Below, piece by piece: positions 1 through 12,192 of a stretch of DNA of 64,000 bases. Origin of the DNA: Ligustrum vulgare (Eukaryota > Streptophyta > Magnoliopsida > Lamiales > Oleaceae). The position numbers were made by a program, and so were the translations under genes. Positions within the stretch are counted from its first letter, which is position 1, and each line of letters begins with the position of its first letter. The stretch is taken from contig OY743172.1 in the NCBI GenBank assembly GCA_963555705.1, forward strand, positions 19,591,446-19,655,445, read 5' to 3'. The notes beneath the pieces are model-generated. The model had not been told where the DNA came from, searched no databases, and worked only from the letters and a program-made list of their open reading frames with translations.

Positions 1-903
1 AAAAAAGGTTATTTAGCAATACTATGAAATTATATATGCACATTATTGGTTTCTCGTAGAATAATTTATCTATAAAACGATAAATCCCTTTTTAAGAAAA
101 AATTATTTTTTTGAAATTAAATACGATAAAAAGGATTAAATCGAATAAAAATGGACGATTTAGCCACTCATTTTTTTATAAGTAGTTGATAAGTGAATAG
201 TACACCAGCTTAGTCAGAATTAGAATCAGATTTTTAATAAATTTTGATTGAAGATATGAAAGTTGACTGTTTATTAGACTATTATACATATTTAGCCTAT
301 GTTTGGTAAACATGTTTAAAAACATGTTTTTTAACATCCTAATTTCTCAAATCATTTTTTAACCACACATATTTTCTCTCTCCACTTTTTAACCACATAT
401 TTTATCTAGAAAACATAAAAAAACGTGTTTTTAAATACAAAAAATTTAACAATGAGGCACTTCGAGTCTGTTTGATGTTGAGTTTAAAGAGTTTATTTGA
501 GGAAATAGTTTTTGAATAATGATTTGTAGGAGAATGTGTAATTAAAAAGTATGAAATCTTTTTATGAGTTTGTATACTATTATTTTATTAATAATAAATA
601 TGTGGTTGGAGAGAAGAAAAATAAAAATATCCACTATAGGGCTATTTTCTGTATTTCGATCCAAAGTTTGAGATGTGAACCTTGAGCCTCAGCTGGTAGA
701 GATCACAAAGGAACAAGTTATTACTCCAACAATCCTGCAGAATAAATTGGTTTCTGCTCTCAAATTTAATGCTTGCTTTCCTTATCAGCGATCTTGACAT
801 TATTCACAGGAAGATGGAAATGGCAATATTTTGATTTGATTCATGCTGGTTTTGTTTCCAGTAATACATTTTAATATTCAGAAAATAGGCATTGCAGAGT
901 ATT

Positions 904-939
<36 letters not shown>

Positions 940-977
940 AGACCATCTGCTGCCCTGCCTACAAATGAAACGAAGCT
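1..977. other. AT-rich intergenic stretch with MITE-like segment and poly-A run
   Basis: I see no gene here. Bases 294-457 look like one member of a recurrent MITE-like family (text such as TTTGGTAAAC, AACCACACATATTTTCTC). A second relative begins near 465 (GTCTGTTTGATG). A run of about 29 A lies at 907-935. The remainder is unassigned AT-rich DNA. Confidence 0.5.
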
Positions 978-983
978 TTTATT
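978..983 (-). terminator. Candidate polyadenylation signal of the glycine-rich gene
   Basis: The minus strand reads GAATAAAAGC here, about 105 bases past the stop codon of the glycine-rich ORF. AATAAA is the canonical near-upstream element. The call rests on motif and spacing only. Confidence 0.45.
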
Positions 984-1086
984 CAAATGTTATATGAGAA
1001 TTTCAAGTTGAAGCTTGTCAAATATATTTTGGTAGCATCCCTACAAATGAAACAAAGCAATACTGTTCAACTAATAACTGAACTCT

Positions 1087-1371
1087 CTAATCATTGGGTT
1101 GAGTACCGACATCACCACCACCTAAGCCGCCATCTCCGCCGCCAAAGCCACCAAATCCACCTGCTCCAATAACGTCCCCAAGACCGCCGAGTCCACCCAT
1201 GCCAAGGCCAAAGCCAAGACCGGTACCTATACCTAAACCACCATCCCCCATGCCACCGAATGTGGGGATGTTCTTCTGCACATTCAGACCCATGTCAACA
1301 GGCAAAACCCTTGCTGTTGCCTGAGCTACAACAAGTGCAAGAAGAAGAAACATTATGCATAACTTTGCCAT
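1087..1371 (-). CDS. Small secreted glycine-rich (putative cell wall) protein
   Basis: A 94-residue intronless ORF. Residues 1-20 form a clear signal peptide (MAKLCIMFLLLALVVAQATA), so the product should enter the secretory pathway. The mature part begins RVLPVDMGLNVQKNIPTFGG and then becomes glycine-rich, with GLG, GFG and GGLGG runs and an acidic tail. This layout (short signal peptide, a conserved NIPTFGG-like segment, glycine-rich tail) matches plant putative cell wall glycine-rich proteins; a structural wall role is inferred. The chosen ATG is supported by a TATA box about 55 bases upstream (1423-1430) and a short leader. An AATAAA lies downstream. The opposite strand has ORFs over the same bases, but they lack any such features. 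No frameshift or break is seen. Confidence 0.8.
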   Translation of the reverse strand: MAKLCIMFLLLALVVAQATARVLPVDMGLNVQKNIPTFGGMGDGGLGIGTGLGFGLGMGGLGGLGDVIGAGGFGGFGGGDGGLGGGDVGTQPND

Positions 1372-1422
1372 CTTTCTATAATTTTTCTCTTAAATATTTA
1401 ATTAATGGAAGTTGTAGCTTTC

Positions 1423-1430
1423 ATTTTATA
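1423..1430 (-). promoter_or_regulatory. TATA box of the glycine-rich gene
   Basis: The minus strand reads GCTATAAAATGAAAG. The position, 52-59 bases before the ATG, predicts a transcription start near 1398 and a leader of about 27 bases. This is motif and spacing evidence only. Confidence 0.55.
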
Positions 1431-1639
1431 GCACACTGGGGGGCGGGGTGGGGGCGTAATGTACTCAGCAGTTACTGTGTTGAAAAATGTTATAGAAGCT
1501 TTAAATAATTCACATTAATGTGATATAAATATAATTACTCCTTTATTTTAATTTAGTAGTAAATTTGAGTTACAAAATCTTAAATACAAATATAACGTGA
1601 GATTTTATAAAGTTTAAGTTTAAACACGCATTGTTACTT

Positions 1640-1691
<52 letters not shown>

Positions 1692-1784
1692 TTATTCGGT
1701 AAATATATTGACACAACACTTTTTGTTATATATATATATATATATATTAGTTATTCGGTAAATATATTGATACAACACTTTTTG

Positions 1785-1817
<33 letters not shown>

Positions 1818-1893
1818 TTATTCTACATTTTGCATAGGGTAAATATATTCTACATTATGCATAGGGTAAATATATTGACATAACACTTTTTGT
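1640..1893. repeat. AT microsatellite with interspersed ~50-bp units
   Basis: Long AT runs (about 1642-1687, 1730-1746, 1786-1813) alternate with copies of a unit reading TTAGTTATTCGGTAAATAT followed by a segment ending ACACTTTTTGTTAT. Two near-identical units and one variant are visible. This looks like microsatellite-driven local duplication. Confidence 0.75.
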
Positions 1894-2288
1894 TATCTAC
1901 ACCACATTTTAATTACAATGAAGATCCCTAATTTTTCCTTATTTTTACATTTATCCCGTCAATTTTTTAATAATTTTTTTATCATCAACTTTTTATTAAT
2001 TTCCACATCTTATTCAAAATTTGTGTTACAAGTGCGAAAAATACTTATTTATCTCTCATAATAAAAAATAATCAACATAAATAACTAATACAAAAATTAA
2101 ACAAAATATTTGCACATCTTTTCAGTGCAAATTAGCAGAATATTTGAAAAGAAATCGTGATTAGAAACAAAATATGTTAATTAATTGAATGTTATGAATA
2201 ATAATACAATTAAAAAAAGTTGAGGACAAAAAAGCAAAAGTAAACAAACGCTGAAAATTTTTCTTGCAATTAAAATGTGGTGTAGATA
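1894..2288. mobile_element. TIR element, about 395 bp, superfamily unknown
   Basis: The left end reads TATCTACACCACATTTTAAT and the right end is its reverse complement (ATTAAAATGTGGTGTAGATA), so terminal inverted repeats of about 25 bp flank a non-coding AT-rich core. A related core recurs at 2331-2608 and again at the window end (63850-64000). No clear target duplication was found, so the superfamily is open. Confidence 0.6.
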
Positions 2289-2646
2289 TAAAAAATGTGG
2301 TGTGAATATAATTACCCTTTGATTTTCGTTCAAAATTTGTGTTACAAGTGCGAAAAATACTTATTTATCTCTCATAATAAAAAAATAATCAACATAAATA
2401 ACTAATACAAAAATTAAACAAAATATTTGCACATCTTTTCAGTGCAAATTAGCAGAATATTTGAAAAGAAATCGTGATTAGAAACAAAATATGTTAATTA
2501 ATTGAATGTTATGAATAATAATGCAATTAAAAAAAGTTGAGGACAAAAAAGCAAAAGTAAACAAACGCTGAAGATCTTTCTTGCAATTAAAATGTGGTGT
2601 AGATATAAAACAAAATATTGTGAGAATATAATTACCCTTTTGCATA
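2015..2646. repeat. 316-bp direct tandem duplication
   Basis: The segment beginning CAAAATTTGTGTTACAAGTG at 2015 restarts at 2331 and runs almost identically for about 300 bases. The duplicated part covers most of the TIR element plus its right flank, so the second unit has the right end of the element but not the left. Confidence 0.85.
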
Positions 2647-4771
2647 ATCATATATCTACATCTTCAATCTATCTACATCTACAATATCTTAAAAGTATGG
2701 ATCGATGAAAAAACTTTTTATTGACTAATTACCTTTATTTTGTAAACATTAATTTATATAATAAAACAAAGAATATTAAAATTATAAGTAAACTCAAACT
2801 ATACAAATTCATTTTCTTCCTTTTTTTTCCTTGTAAAAAGAGTAGGACAGTTTGTTTTGTTTTCATTAAATTTTTTCTTTTTTCTACAGTATTGAGTCTC
2901 AACTCTCAACCATTCATTAAAAATTAAGCCCACAATATTTGACTTTTCTATCAAATCTCAACTATTAATTCACCTAAAAATCACCATTCATTTTAAAAAA
3001 AAATTAACGATACAAACACACACTAATATGGAATTATTGGCGTAAGATAGAAATCTTCCAACTAGGGAAAATAAATTCACTTATGGACATTCAAGTAATT
3101 TGAAAAATAAAATTCAATTTAAACTCATTTTTATTTCCAAATATATTTGAATATTTAAGTAAAAATGTCATTTTACACAAAAACTAAGTCATTTACTATC
3201 AAAATAAATAACTTTAGATAGTTACAGAGCTATCTGTGTGAAATATATAAAAAAAATTAGAAAAATAAACAATTTCTTATAAATAACCTATAACAATGGT
3301 GGTCACCATTCACGACAAGACCTCTTAATATTCTCTCTTCTATGAAGGTGCAATATTTATTTATTTTATATTGAACGATCTTTTTTCATTTATTTTGTTA
3401 AAAGTGTGAATTGTGTTGTTTCAGGTGTGCTTATATTAATATCTTTAATATCTATTGGTCTTGATTATATTTTCTTAAATAAGGATGTCCTTATCAACAA
3501 TGTGTGCATGAGGACAACGTTGCTCACATTGTAATTTAATTTTTTTATTATTAATGATAAATTTACTAACATTTAAAAGAAACAAATATAATCACAAGTA
3601 ATGCCTATTTAAATTTCAATTTCTCCTTGTCGGACTGTAAAATTTGATTTACAATGAAAGGAGACTTTCTTAAGAATCCAATTATTTGCGTTTTTAAAAA
3701 AGACATGACTAACATTAAGTATACATAAATGCAAAATAATTTTTAATTTTTTAAAATTATCAATTATTACTTTTTCATGATCACATAGCAAGATTAAAAA
3801 AAATCATGTATTCATGAGCGTATAAAAAAAATATATGAAGTAGACACGTTAATCAATCAATAAGTGATCATTGTGACCAAAATATTGCTTAAGATCCAAA
3901 AAATTATTATCCGAATAATCTATATGGAATTTTATAAATACGAAAATATTTTAAAATGGGGTTATTACACGCCTAAATGAATATGTGGGGTTAATTTTGA
4001 GTGATTATTTTACTTTATTTTGTCAATCATGATTTTAAAATAATTATTTGTAAAATAAGTAACTTTTGAAATATTAAAAATTATATATCAAGATCATATT
4101 CATAGCGAAACTCTCGATGAATAGAATAATATGAACAGACAAATTTCATATTTATTTATCAATATTATACACGTATATTTTACCATCACAAAAAGAGGAT
4201 TACTATAATCCTATTATGTGAGGAAGAACAAATTTACACTCATCAAGATTATGGAATAACATGTGTGTGCGCCTGTGCAAACTTTGAATGGTTCCCTGGT
4301 GGGGCCGCAGCAAATCATCTTATCATTTCAATTTCATCCCACGTACTTAGAGCAATTACAGGCGTAAAATATCTCTAATTAGTGATTTCCATCTCCAAAT
4401 TCGTTGGAATGATCTCTAATGACGGGATGTAAATTAGATTTTCGATCAAATATAAAAAAAAAGACCCACAATTACATCTTGTTTTACATCTCTTTATGAA
4501 ATAAAATTCACCTATATTTATCTATCAGTCCATAATATTTTGATGTGCGATACATAATTTAAATTTATTATATTAAGTATATTACAATTTGAATTTTTAT
4601 ATTAATTTGCACATTTTTGTTTTTCTAATATTTTTTATTTTTTTGACCAAATTTCGAAATTTTCAGGTCGATTTGTTCATAATATTTATATATATGCACA
4701 AATAACAGAATATAGATTAACATAAAATTTACTAGCTAAAAAAATTGTGCAAAAATTAAATTTAAATCTTA
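2647..4771. other. AT-rich intergenic stretch
   Basis: No gene is seen. Bases 2836-3025 resemble a second short MITE-like family also present at 17676-17875 and 56485-56620 (shared text: CCACAATATTTGACTTTTC and AAAAATCACTATTCA). The rest is unassigned. Confidence 0.45.
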
Positions 4772-5654
4772 GCCCCTGTTCTCTTTGCTGTTTTGAGGTC
4801 GTTTTCTGTTTTTATTTTCGAAAACTCTAAAAACGCGTTCTCTTTACCATTTTCGAAAACGCATTTTGGAAAACAAAAAAAAAAAAAATTGAACACAAAA
4901 CGGAAAACGCCCGAAACATCGTTTTGGGCGTTTTGTGTGTATTTCGACAAAAAATGTCCAAAACGCGGAAAACGCGTTTTGAGAATTTTTTTATTTTATT
5001 TTTATTTTTATAGAATTATCTTAACTTAGAACTAAGCTTAATATAAAGTTTTTTATTTTTTTATTATTTTTTTTAGAATTACACTAGCTTGGAACTAAGC
5101 CTAAATAATAATAATAATTATTATTATTATTATTTTTTTTGAGAATTATCCTAACTTGGAACTTAGTTTAAATAAAGTTTTATTCAATTCAATATCAACA
5201 TTACAAAAAAAAAAATTAAATGAGAATTCTTGTTGTTATATTTCAAAAAATGTAATGATAAATGGACTCTGGTGGTTTTGAAAGAACTTGCATTTTCTGG
5301 ATTTTAATAGAAGTAGAGCTTTCTCAAGTCCCGAACCTGACCAAGCTGTGTTAATATAGACTCTTAATGCTCATATTAGTGTGTTGCATGTAACCATATT
5401 TTTAGTGTATTGTGAAAGGAAATTTGAGTTGGAGTTAGTAGTATTCTGCAAGCAAATTAATTAAAAATAGTTTAAATAGTGTTCTGCAAAATTTCAAACA
5501 GAACGTGTTTTCCAGCTTTTCATTTTCAAAAACAGTTTTCAGAAATGACAAACCAAACGCGTTTTCAGCAAATTTGAAAACAAAAATGAAAACACAAAAC
5601 ACAAAACATTTTCGAAAATGAAAATACAAAATAAAATACAAACAGAACGCCACC
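4772..5654. mobile_element. PIF/Harbinger-like non-autonomous element
   Basis: The ends are flanked by the trinucleotide TTA (4769-4771 and 5655-5657), the typical target duplication of PIF/Harbinger. The termini read GCCCCTGTTCTCTTTG and, on the other strand, GGTGGCGTTCTGTTTG, an imperfect inverted repeat. Subterminal parts are also mirrored (CGTTTTCTGTTTTTATTTTCG on one side, long GAAAATGAAAATAC-like text on the other). No transposase is encoded. The mismatched termini suggest an old copy. Confidence 0.55.
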
Positions 5655-5657
5655 TTA

Positions 5658-7196
5658 TAATTTGCTTCTCACCATTGGAGCAAAACTTCAATATAGATTC
5701 ATCGAAATGTATATTGAGAAGCAAAAGTAATTTTTGAAGGGTGTAAATTATACTATAATTGGAGTTGCTCTTATCATGTCACAATAGAATCATCTCTAGT
5801 TTGTACATATACTAATTACTCTGTCAGTTTGATCATTCTCAAATTATATATATAGCATTATTCTAAAGATATGTCAAATAAAATGAGTTCCACGTTTACG
5901 CATTTAATCGGTTTATTGTTTCATCATATCACCTACCACATATATGAGAATGATCCCCAATTTGTACATATAATATTATCTTTTTGGGCTTCATGTGTTC
6001 ATCAACTTGATTTTAGGTATTGATTTTGTTGTGCAAAAATGCCATAATAGATGGATCTTTGATGAAGGGTTCTCAACCGATTTTACGTTGAATTGGTTTT
6101 GAGAATGGAAGTAATATATCATGTGTTCACAAAATCTAGGCTTTCCAATTGTTGCCAACTTTTAGGTCCCCTCATTACAGCTGGGTTCACAAAATTTGGT
6201 TTCCTTTGCTGCAAACTATTTTATTTGAATGGGTCGACTTGCCCCTTTACAACCAACTTGACCTAGCGATCAAGTCGACATGACTTAGCCTATTGGGTGA
6301 ACTCTATCTCTAACCTCTTTTTTATTTTTAACCAGATCAAGCTCACGTAAAATAACAAATATCAAGATAATGTATAAGAAATTATAACGAGTCGTATAAT
6401 GGATGGTGCCTCGACCATTTGAGCCTAAATTTAGTTACATAGACTAAATTTAGTTACATACATCTAAGTTTGGAATAACCCCACCCCACCCCCCCCCCCC
6501 CCCAAATCCAAAAAAAAAGAAAGAAAAGAAAAAATATGGCAATTAAGGTCAGGGAGCATGAATTATTATTTTATTTGAGATAAAGAACGGTCGATCAAAA
6601 AAATTACACGCCACAAGAGCAGATGGGTTCAAATTGAATAAGCTAGTAAATGGAGATGTAGGTCAAAATTATATATCATAGTTGAATGGGGTAAAAAATA
6701 TATGTATTATAAGCTGGGCCAAACACGGCACACATGTTGCAAATTTGGAATACAATAGTGTGGCAAAGAAATGCAAGTAGCAAGCAATGCCTAGGCTTCT
6801 GTCCGGAGGCTTTAAAGTGATTATCATTGATTTTTGCAGGTTTCGAGGTGAATAAATGATTAAAAATTAAAGAGAGAAAAAATATATTGTTAAAAAATTG
6901 TATTAAAAGTTGGACTGATTATAAACCTATTTACTGAACATAGGCTAATCTAAATCATATGTCGACCCATCATTTCACATGAGGATGGCAGTGCAAAATG
7001 ACACGATTGCTGCAACTTTTGGCTGTGGAACTTCAATATTAATTTCAATATAAAATTAAAGAAAAAGGAAGACAAATTCATCACATATTTAAGCCTATAT
7101 TTGGTAAAAGAATGTGATTTATTAATTGATTTATTTATATTTTCGAGATAAAATATGTTGTTGAAAAGTTGAAAGAGAAAATGTTTGTGATTAACA
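5658..7196. other. Intergenic stretch without gene
   Basis: AT-rich with an uninterrupted C run near 6490-6503 followed by a short A-rich run. I see no coding signal, RNA gene or complete transposon. Confidence 0.4.
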
Positions 7197-7382
7197 GTGC
7201 GTTCGGAGGCACCCATTTTTTTTTTTTGTAATCCTTACATGTTTTAAATTATACAATTTTTCATACTACTTTTTAATCACACAAATTTTCTCTCTCCAAT
7301 TTTTAACCACACATTTGACCTTAAAAAAATAAAAAAGTCAAATAAACAAAAAAAAAATCATGATCTGAGCCGCCGAACAAAT
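7197..7382. mobile_element. Short MITE-like element
   Basis: The termini contain GTTCGGAGGC (7201-7210) and GCCGCCGAAC (7369-7378), an inverted repeat with one mismatch. The core carries the recurrent text TTTTTAATCACACAAATTTTC and ATTTTTAACCACACA shared by several small elements in this window. Confidence 0.5.
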
Positions 7383-7897
7383 CTTAAAAAGTGATTTGAA
7401 AAATTTTGTAATATATAAATTGCTTTATAAAAAAAAGAGAGTTCGATTTCGGCTAAAATAGAGTACATTGATCTGATAAAAATTTACAAAAATTTAAAAC
7501 AAGTAGGCAATCATAAAATAACATAAAACATAACTACATAATAATACCGTTGATTACAGAGTCTTGGAGCTAAAAATTTTGTTTTGCTCCTTGGTTGTGC
7601 ACAAGTCCTGCTTTGACTTGGAGTAAATGAACAAGGAGGGAAAAAGTTTTGAGGAAGGTGAGATTCTGTCCCCGTGAAAAGTACTGTGACAATGATAAAT
7701 ATGGGGGCCAAGAGATTTGACACTAACGAAAAGGGATTTCTTTATTGAAAATAAAAAAGGAGAAAGTTTGTCCGAACACCATTTCTTGAAATATCAAATA
7801 TATGGAGCCATAGTTGATCAATGTGGGGCTCAGAGGCTGAGCCCTATCCAAGCACTCAAGGTAAGAAGATACATCTCACCTATTGATAGTCATGAGA

Positions 7898-8050
7898 AAT
7901 GTTCACCTGCCCACGGTAGGAAGATGTTAAAAAGTTCATTGTGGACAGATGAATGACATGTGTCCCATTTTTTAAAAACGCTAGACATGTGTTATTCATC
8001 TATTCACAGTGAGCGTTTTAAGACTTGCCCACTGTGGGCAGGTGAACGTT
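7898..8050. mobile_element. Foldback MITE, about 153 bp
   Basis: The two halves are near-reverse complements: GTTCACCTGCCCACGGTAGG on the left and CCACTGTGGGCAGGTGAAC on the right, continuing into GATGAATGACATGTGT and ACATGTGTTATTCATC near the centre. Only a short loop separates them, so the transcript could form an almost complete hairpin. Non-coding. Confidence 0.75.
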
Positions 8051-8289
8051 ATTAGGTTCCATATTATGACAAGTGAAATGGTAAACATGGATGTGGCACA
8101 ATGGTTCCAAGAGAAGATATAGACTTGTCAGGCAGGTATCATAGGGGACAAATATAATCAAGAAAGTCCAGAAGGGAAATGGATAAAATTAAAAGTTCCA
8201 TAATTTACTATACAATTATAGGAATTCAAGGAATAAGTAAAAATTGGTTACTTCTTTTCCTTGAAAATGATGTCTTGTAATTTTTTAGA

Positions 8290-11200
8290 TCAACACTGCA
8301 TGCTCCTGCGGCAGTTAAGAACACCAGCACCAGAGGTGAGAGGTCCCACCAAAGAAGAGGATTTGGCTGCTAAACTTGATGCTCTGGCGTAGTTGGCCGC
8401 CGCTCCACGCCCAGATGGAGTAAAATAGGCACCATTTAGCATAAGGTCACCCTCTGACCTCCAATTCCAGTGCCTCCAAATCTTATTACTAACTCTCTTT
8501 GTTACCTGTCACGTGCACTCCATTAGAATCGATTTACTACTAGGAGCAATATGATATTATTTATCAAAAGTAATTTGGGATGTGAAAATAGTGTCACTTG
8601 TGTGTATGATTGAGACACTAACTCAATAAAAGGATATAACTAACCTCTTTAGCAAATGGGTTGGCAGGGGCAAGATATCTGTTCCCTTGACTGTTAATGG
8701 TGGGATTCGCACTTCCACCAATAGCGTACATCTCCCAATGAGTATAGTCATTGTTAACAACGTGAAAGTACCCGTGTCGACATCTGTACAGAAATTTATT
8801 TGATTTTGTTAACTACCCTCTTTAGAGTTGTTTGGTAATGTTAAAATTTTCAAAACTTTCTTCAAATTTATTTTCAATCAAACATTTTTTTTTATAAGAC
8901 CTACCACTTTTCACATTTTTTCTATCATTTTTCAACCACACATTCTTTCAAAAACTCAAAATTCATTCACAAACTCCTACACCAGACAGACTTAGAGTTA
9001 TTTGTGAGGACTTGTTTGACAGTTTACAGATTTTTTTAATAAAAAACAAGGCCAATTATATTTTACCTTGGCATTCTCTGGATCAGTCCCTCTCCAAAAT
9101 GGTTATAGGCAATGGTCACCTGCATAACCCTGTCTCTTGCATAGGTGTCACTGTGACCCAATAGCATAACCTGTAATTATACGTTTAGAATTTGTATTAA
9201 TTTGTTATTTGATAAGGACTAATTAAATTTAGGCAAAGGGATTTAAAAAAAAATAACCTCATTATGGTGGGTAAAAAAATTGTTAGAGATGGTAATTGCA
9301 GTTGATCCCATAATAGCATCAATGAGTCCATCAGCACAGTTAGACAGAGAATTGTGGTCAATCCAAATATGGCTTGAACCAAAAATTGATATACCATCAC
9401 CATCGGCGACTGTTCTCCAACCATAGTGAGTAGGTGAACTTCGAACCATTGCGTTACCGGTGCGTTTGCAGTCATGAATATGGAGACCATGGACAATAAT
9501 GTTAGTCACAAATTGGATTGTAATGCAAGCCCCATTTGCAATGTGGACATTGGCACCACGGGCATCAATTGTCTTAAAGCTGTTCATAATTAGCTCTTGT
9601 TTTAGGGTTATCACCATGTCCCTTTTGAACACGATCCATAATGGCCTGTCTTGAATAACGGCATGTCGTAACGTGCCACGACGGGGATTAACAGGATCAT
9701 CGTCATTCGGGTCAGTGACAACGTAGTATCTGCCATCTCGGCCACCTATGGCATTGCGTCCGAATCCAATGGAGCAATCAGCTAGGCGCCTCCGATTGCG
9801 GATCCAATTGTGGTCACAACGCCAACAGTCATCAATTGGGTTTCCTGTTACACACGAGAAGAATCCCAAATTCCTCCTATCTGTGCTGTTCTTGATAGTC
9901 CTGGATATTTGAAAAATTCATTAGCTACATTGTTTTTATTTTAAACCAAATTAACCAGCTCAGATGTATTCTAAATTGTAAATTTTTGGTCACGAGGTCA
10001 GCTTCCTAGGTGAAATAGTTGACCAGAGGGGTGTTACAAAACTGTATGAAGTATGGATTGCATTGCATTGCCTAGTGTGTTCGGTGGTTATTTAAATTGG
10101 AGAGAAGATTTATTAGTATTTTTTAAGTAAAATGTGTGGTTAAAAATCGAAGAGAGAAAATGTATGTGTTTAAAAAGTAATTTTAAAAATTATATGCCTC
10201 CGTTTGGTAACACTGTTTTGTGTATAAACTGGTTTATTTATGATTTTGAGGTAAAAAATAATGGTTAAAAATTGAAGAAAAAAAAAGGTATGATTAAAAA
10301 ATGGTTTGAAAAATTGTGTGATTTATAAATAAACTGATTTATAAATCAAATAAAGTTCACTTACCAAAAGGTGGCTTTTTACTTCACTGAGGATGCGGTC
10401 TATAATCTAAATTTCTTAGGGCAAATTAATTAAAGGGTATTTCACTGAGGGTGCGGTCTATAGTCTAAATTACTCAGGGCAAATTAATTGAAGGGTGGCC
10501 CGACTCAACCTCTGGTGAGTGATGACACGTGCAGTTGGGAGTTAATCTATTACAAGGGCGAATTAATTATTTTATATGAAAAAGAGAGAATGATACGGAC
10601 GGACGACGGTTCATACTTCATACGGAAACTACTGTTGGAAATAAATGCACGAGGTGGGTTAAATACTTAAATTCAACGGCGTCGGTGGATATAACTATTC
10701 TACAGACAAGCGTCATTTATTAAGGTCATGGGCCCTGTCAGGTCAGCCAGCTGCTAGATCTACAGGAGTGATATCAAATTCTGTTTCTTTTAGAGGTTAT
10801 ACCATTTTGCCAGGGTGGCTAGAGAAAGAACAAATTTTACTTGGCCTACCCAAGAGTCCAAGTCAGTACAATAACATGATTAAAACAAAATAAATAAATA
10901 ATAATAGTGTAAGCTTTGTTCTGATTTTTGATTTAAAAAAAAGCAAGAAAATTGAGTTTTTTTTAGGTAAAAGATAATATTTCTTATGTGAATGAGAATA
11001 TAAGATGCATGAACAATTGAATCTTAACAAAGTTAATGAGACTTGTGCACAAGTAATCTGTAATCTCTTCATCTAAAATGTTAAAATTTGTCTATAGCAC
11101 CAGCTTCTTAAAACATTAATTTTTAACATAAAAAGTCTTGAGATATGTGGCGATAAGCACAATGAGTTCAGGTTTAGAATCATTGTTAGACTTATCGTTT

Positions 11201-12130
11201 CTATGTTAACAATTTAAAGTAACTTTTAAATCGACTCTATCAAAATAAATAATTTATTTATTTATAAATTATAAGGGGTCAATGATCAGATTATTGTACC
11301 ATTCATGTGAAAAAGAAAAAGGAATAGTAAATCTTGTTAGTAATTTCCAAATAAGTAATATACAACGAACGACAAAAAGCACACATATTAAAGGATTTGC
11401 AGATGCAAATTAAAGTGAGGGACCAAGGCCTACGTGATAAAGGAAAAATATATATTATCTCAAAATCGAACAAACAGTGTGAGGCATATAAAGCCAGAGT
11501 ACCTATACTGAAACATGGATAAGAGAGGAAAAAGACACGTAAATAATTTAAATGCATGCTGTGTGGATCTCGCAGCAAGGGCACGTGCTTGGGCTGGCTA
11601 GAAAATTATCAAAAATTAGATACAGAACTTAATAATAATAATAATAATAATAATACCTCCAATTCCTATTAACATGGTGCATTTTTTTTAATTAACGAGA
11701 GAACCCGCAGACATTATTTATTGGGTGGGCACTGAGTAAACCCTCGAGCTGAAGCAAAAATCAAATTACGTCAGTCAAGTAAATTGCACTAGGCAAACCC
11801 GGTACGCTAGGCTGAACCGAGATAGTGTTTGTAGGGAGAATTGAACTTTTGACCAAAGACCTTTGTGCTCAACTACGTACTTCACTAACTCTACCACTCC
11901 ATGAGTAGTGCATTTCTTAATAGAGGGGCGAATAGCCAATAGGGTTAAGGCAGCTCAAAAGTTACACTAAAATCTATATTGAGATTTATTTTGGCAAAAA
12001 GTTATCGTTTTTTTTTTACACTTCTAGGGGTTTCTTTAAAAAAAAATAAAAAAAAATAGGGGGATTGGGTTAGAGGCTGGAGATTTTGAATCATTTTAAT
12101 TTAGTTTTTAAATTTTATAGCAACAGTTAG

Positions 12131-12192
<62 letters not shown>

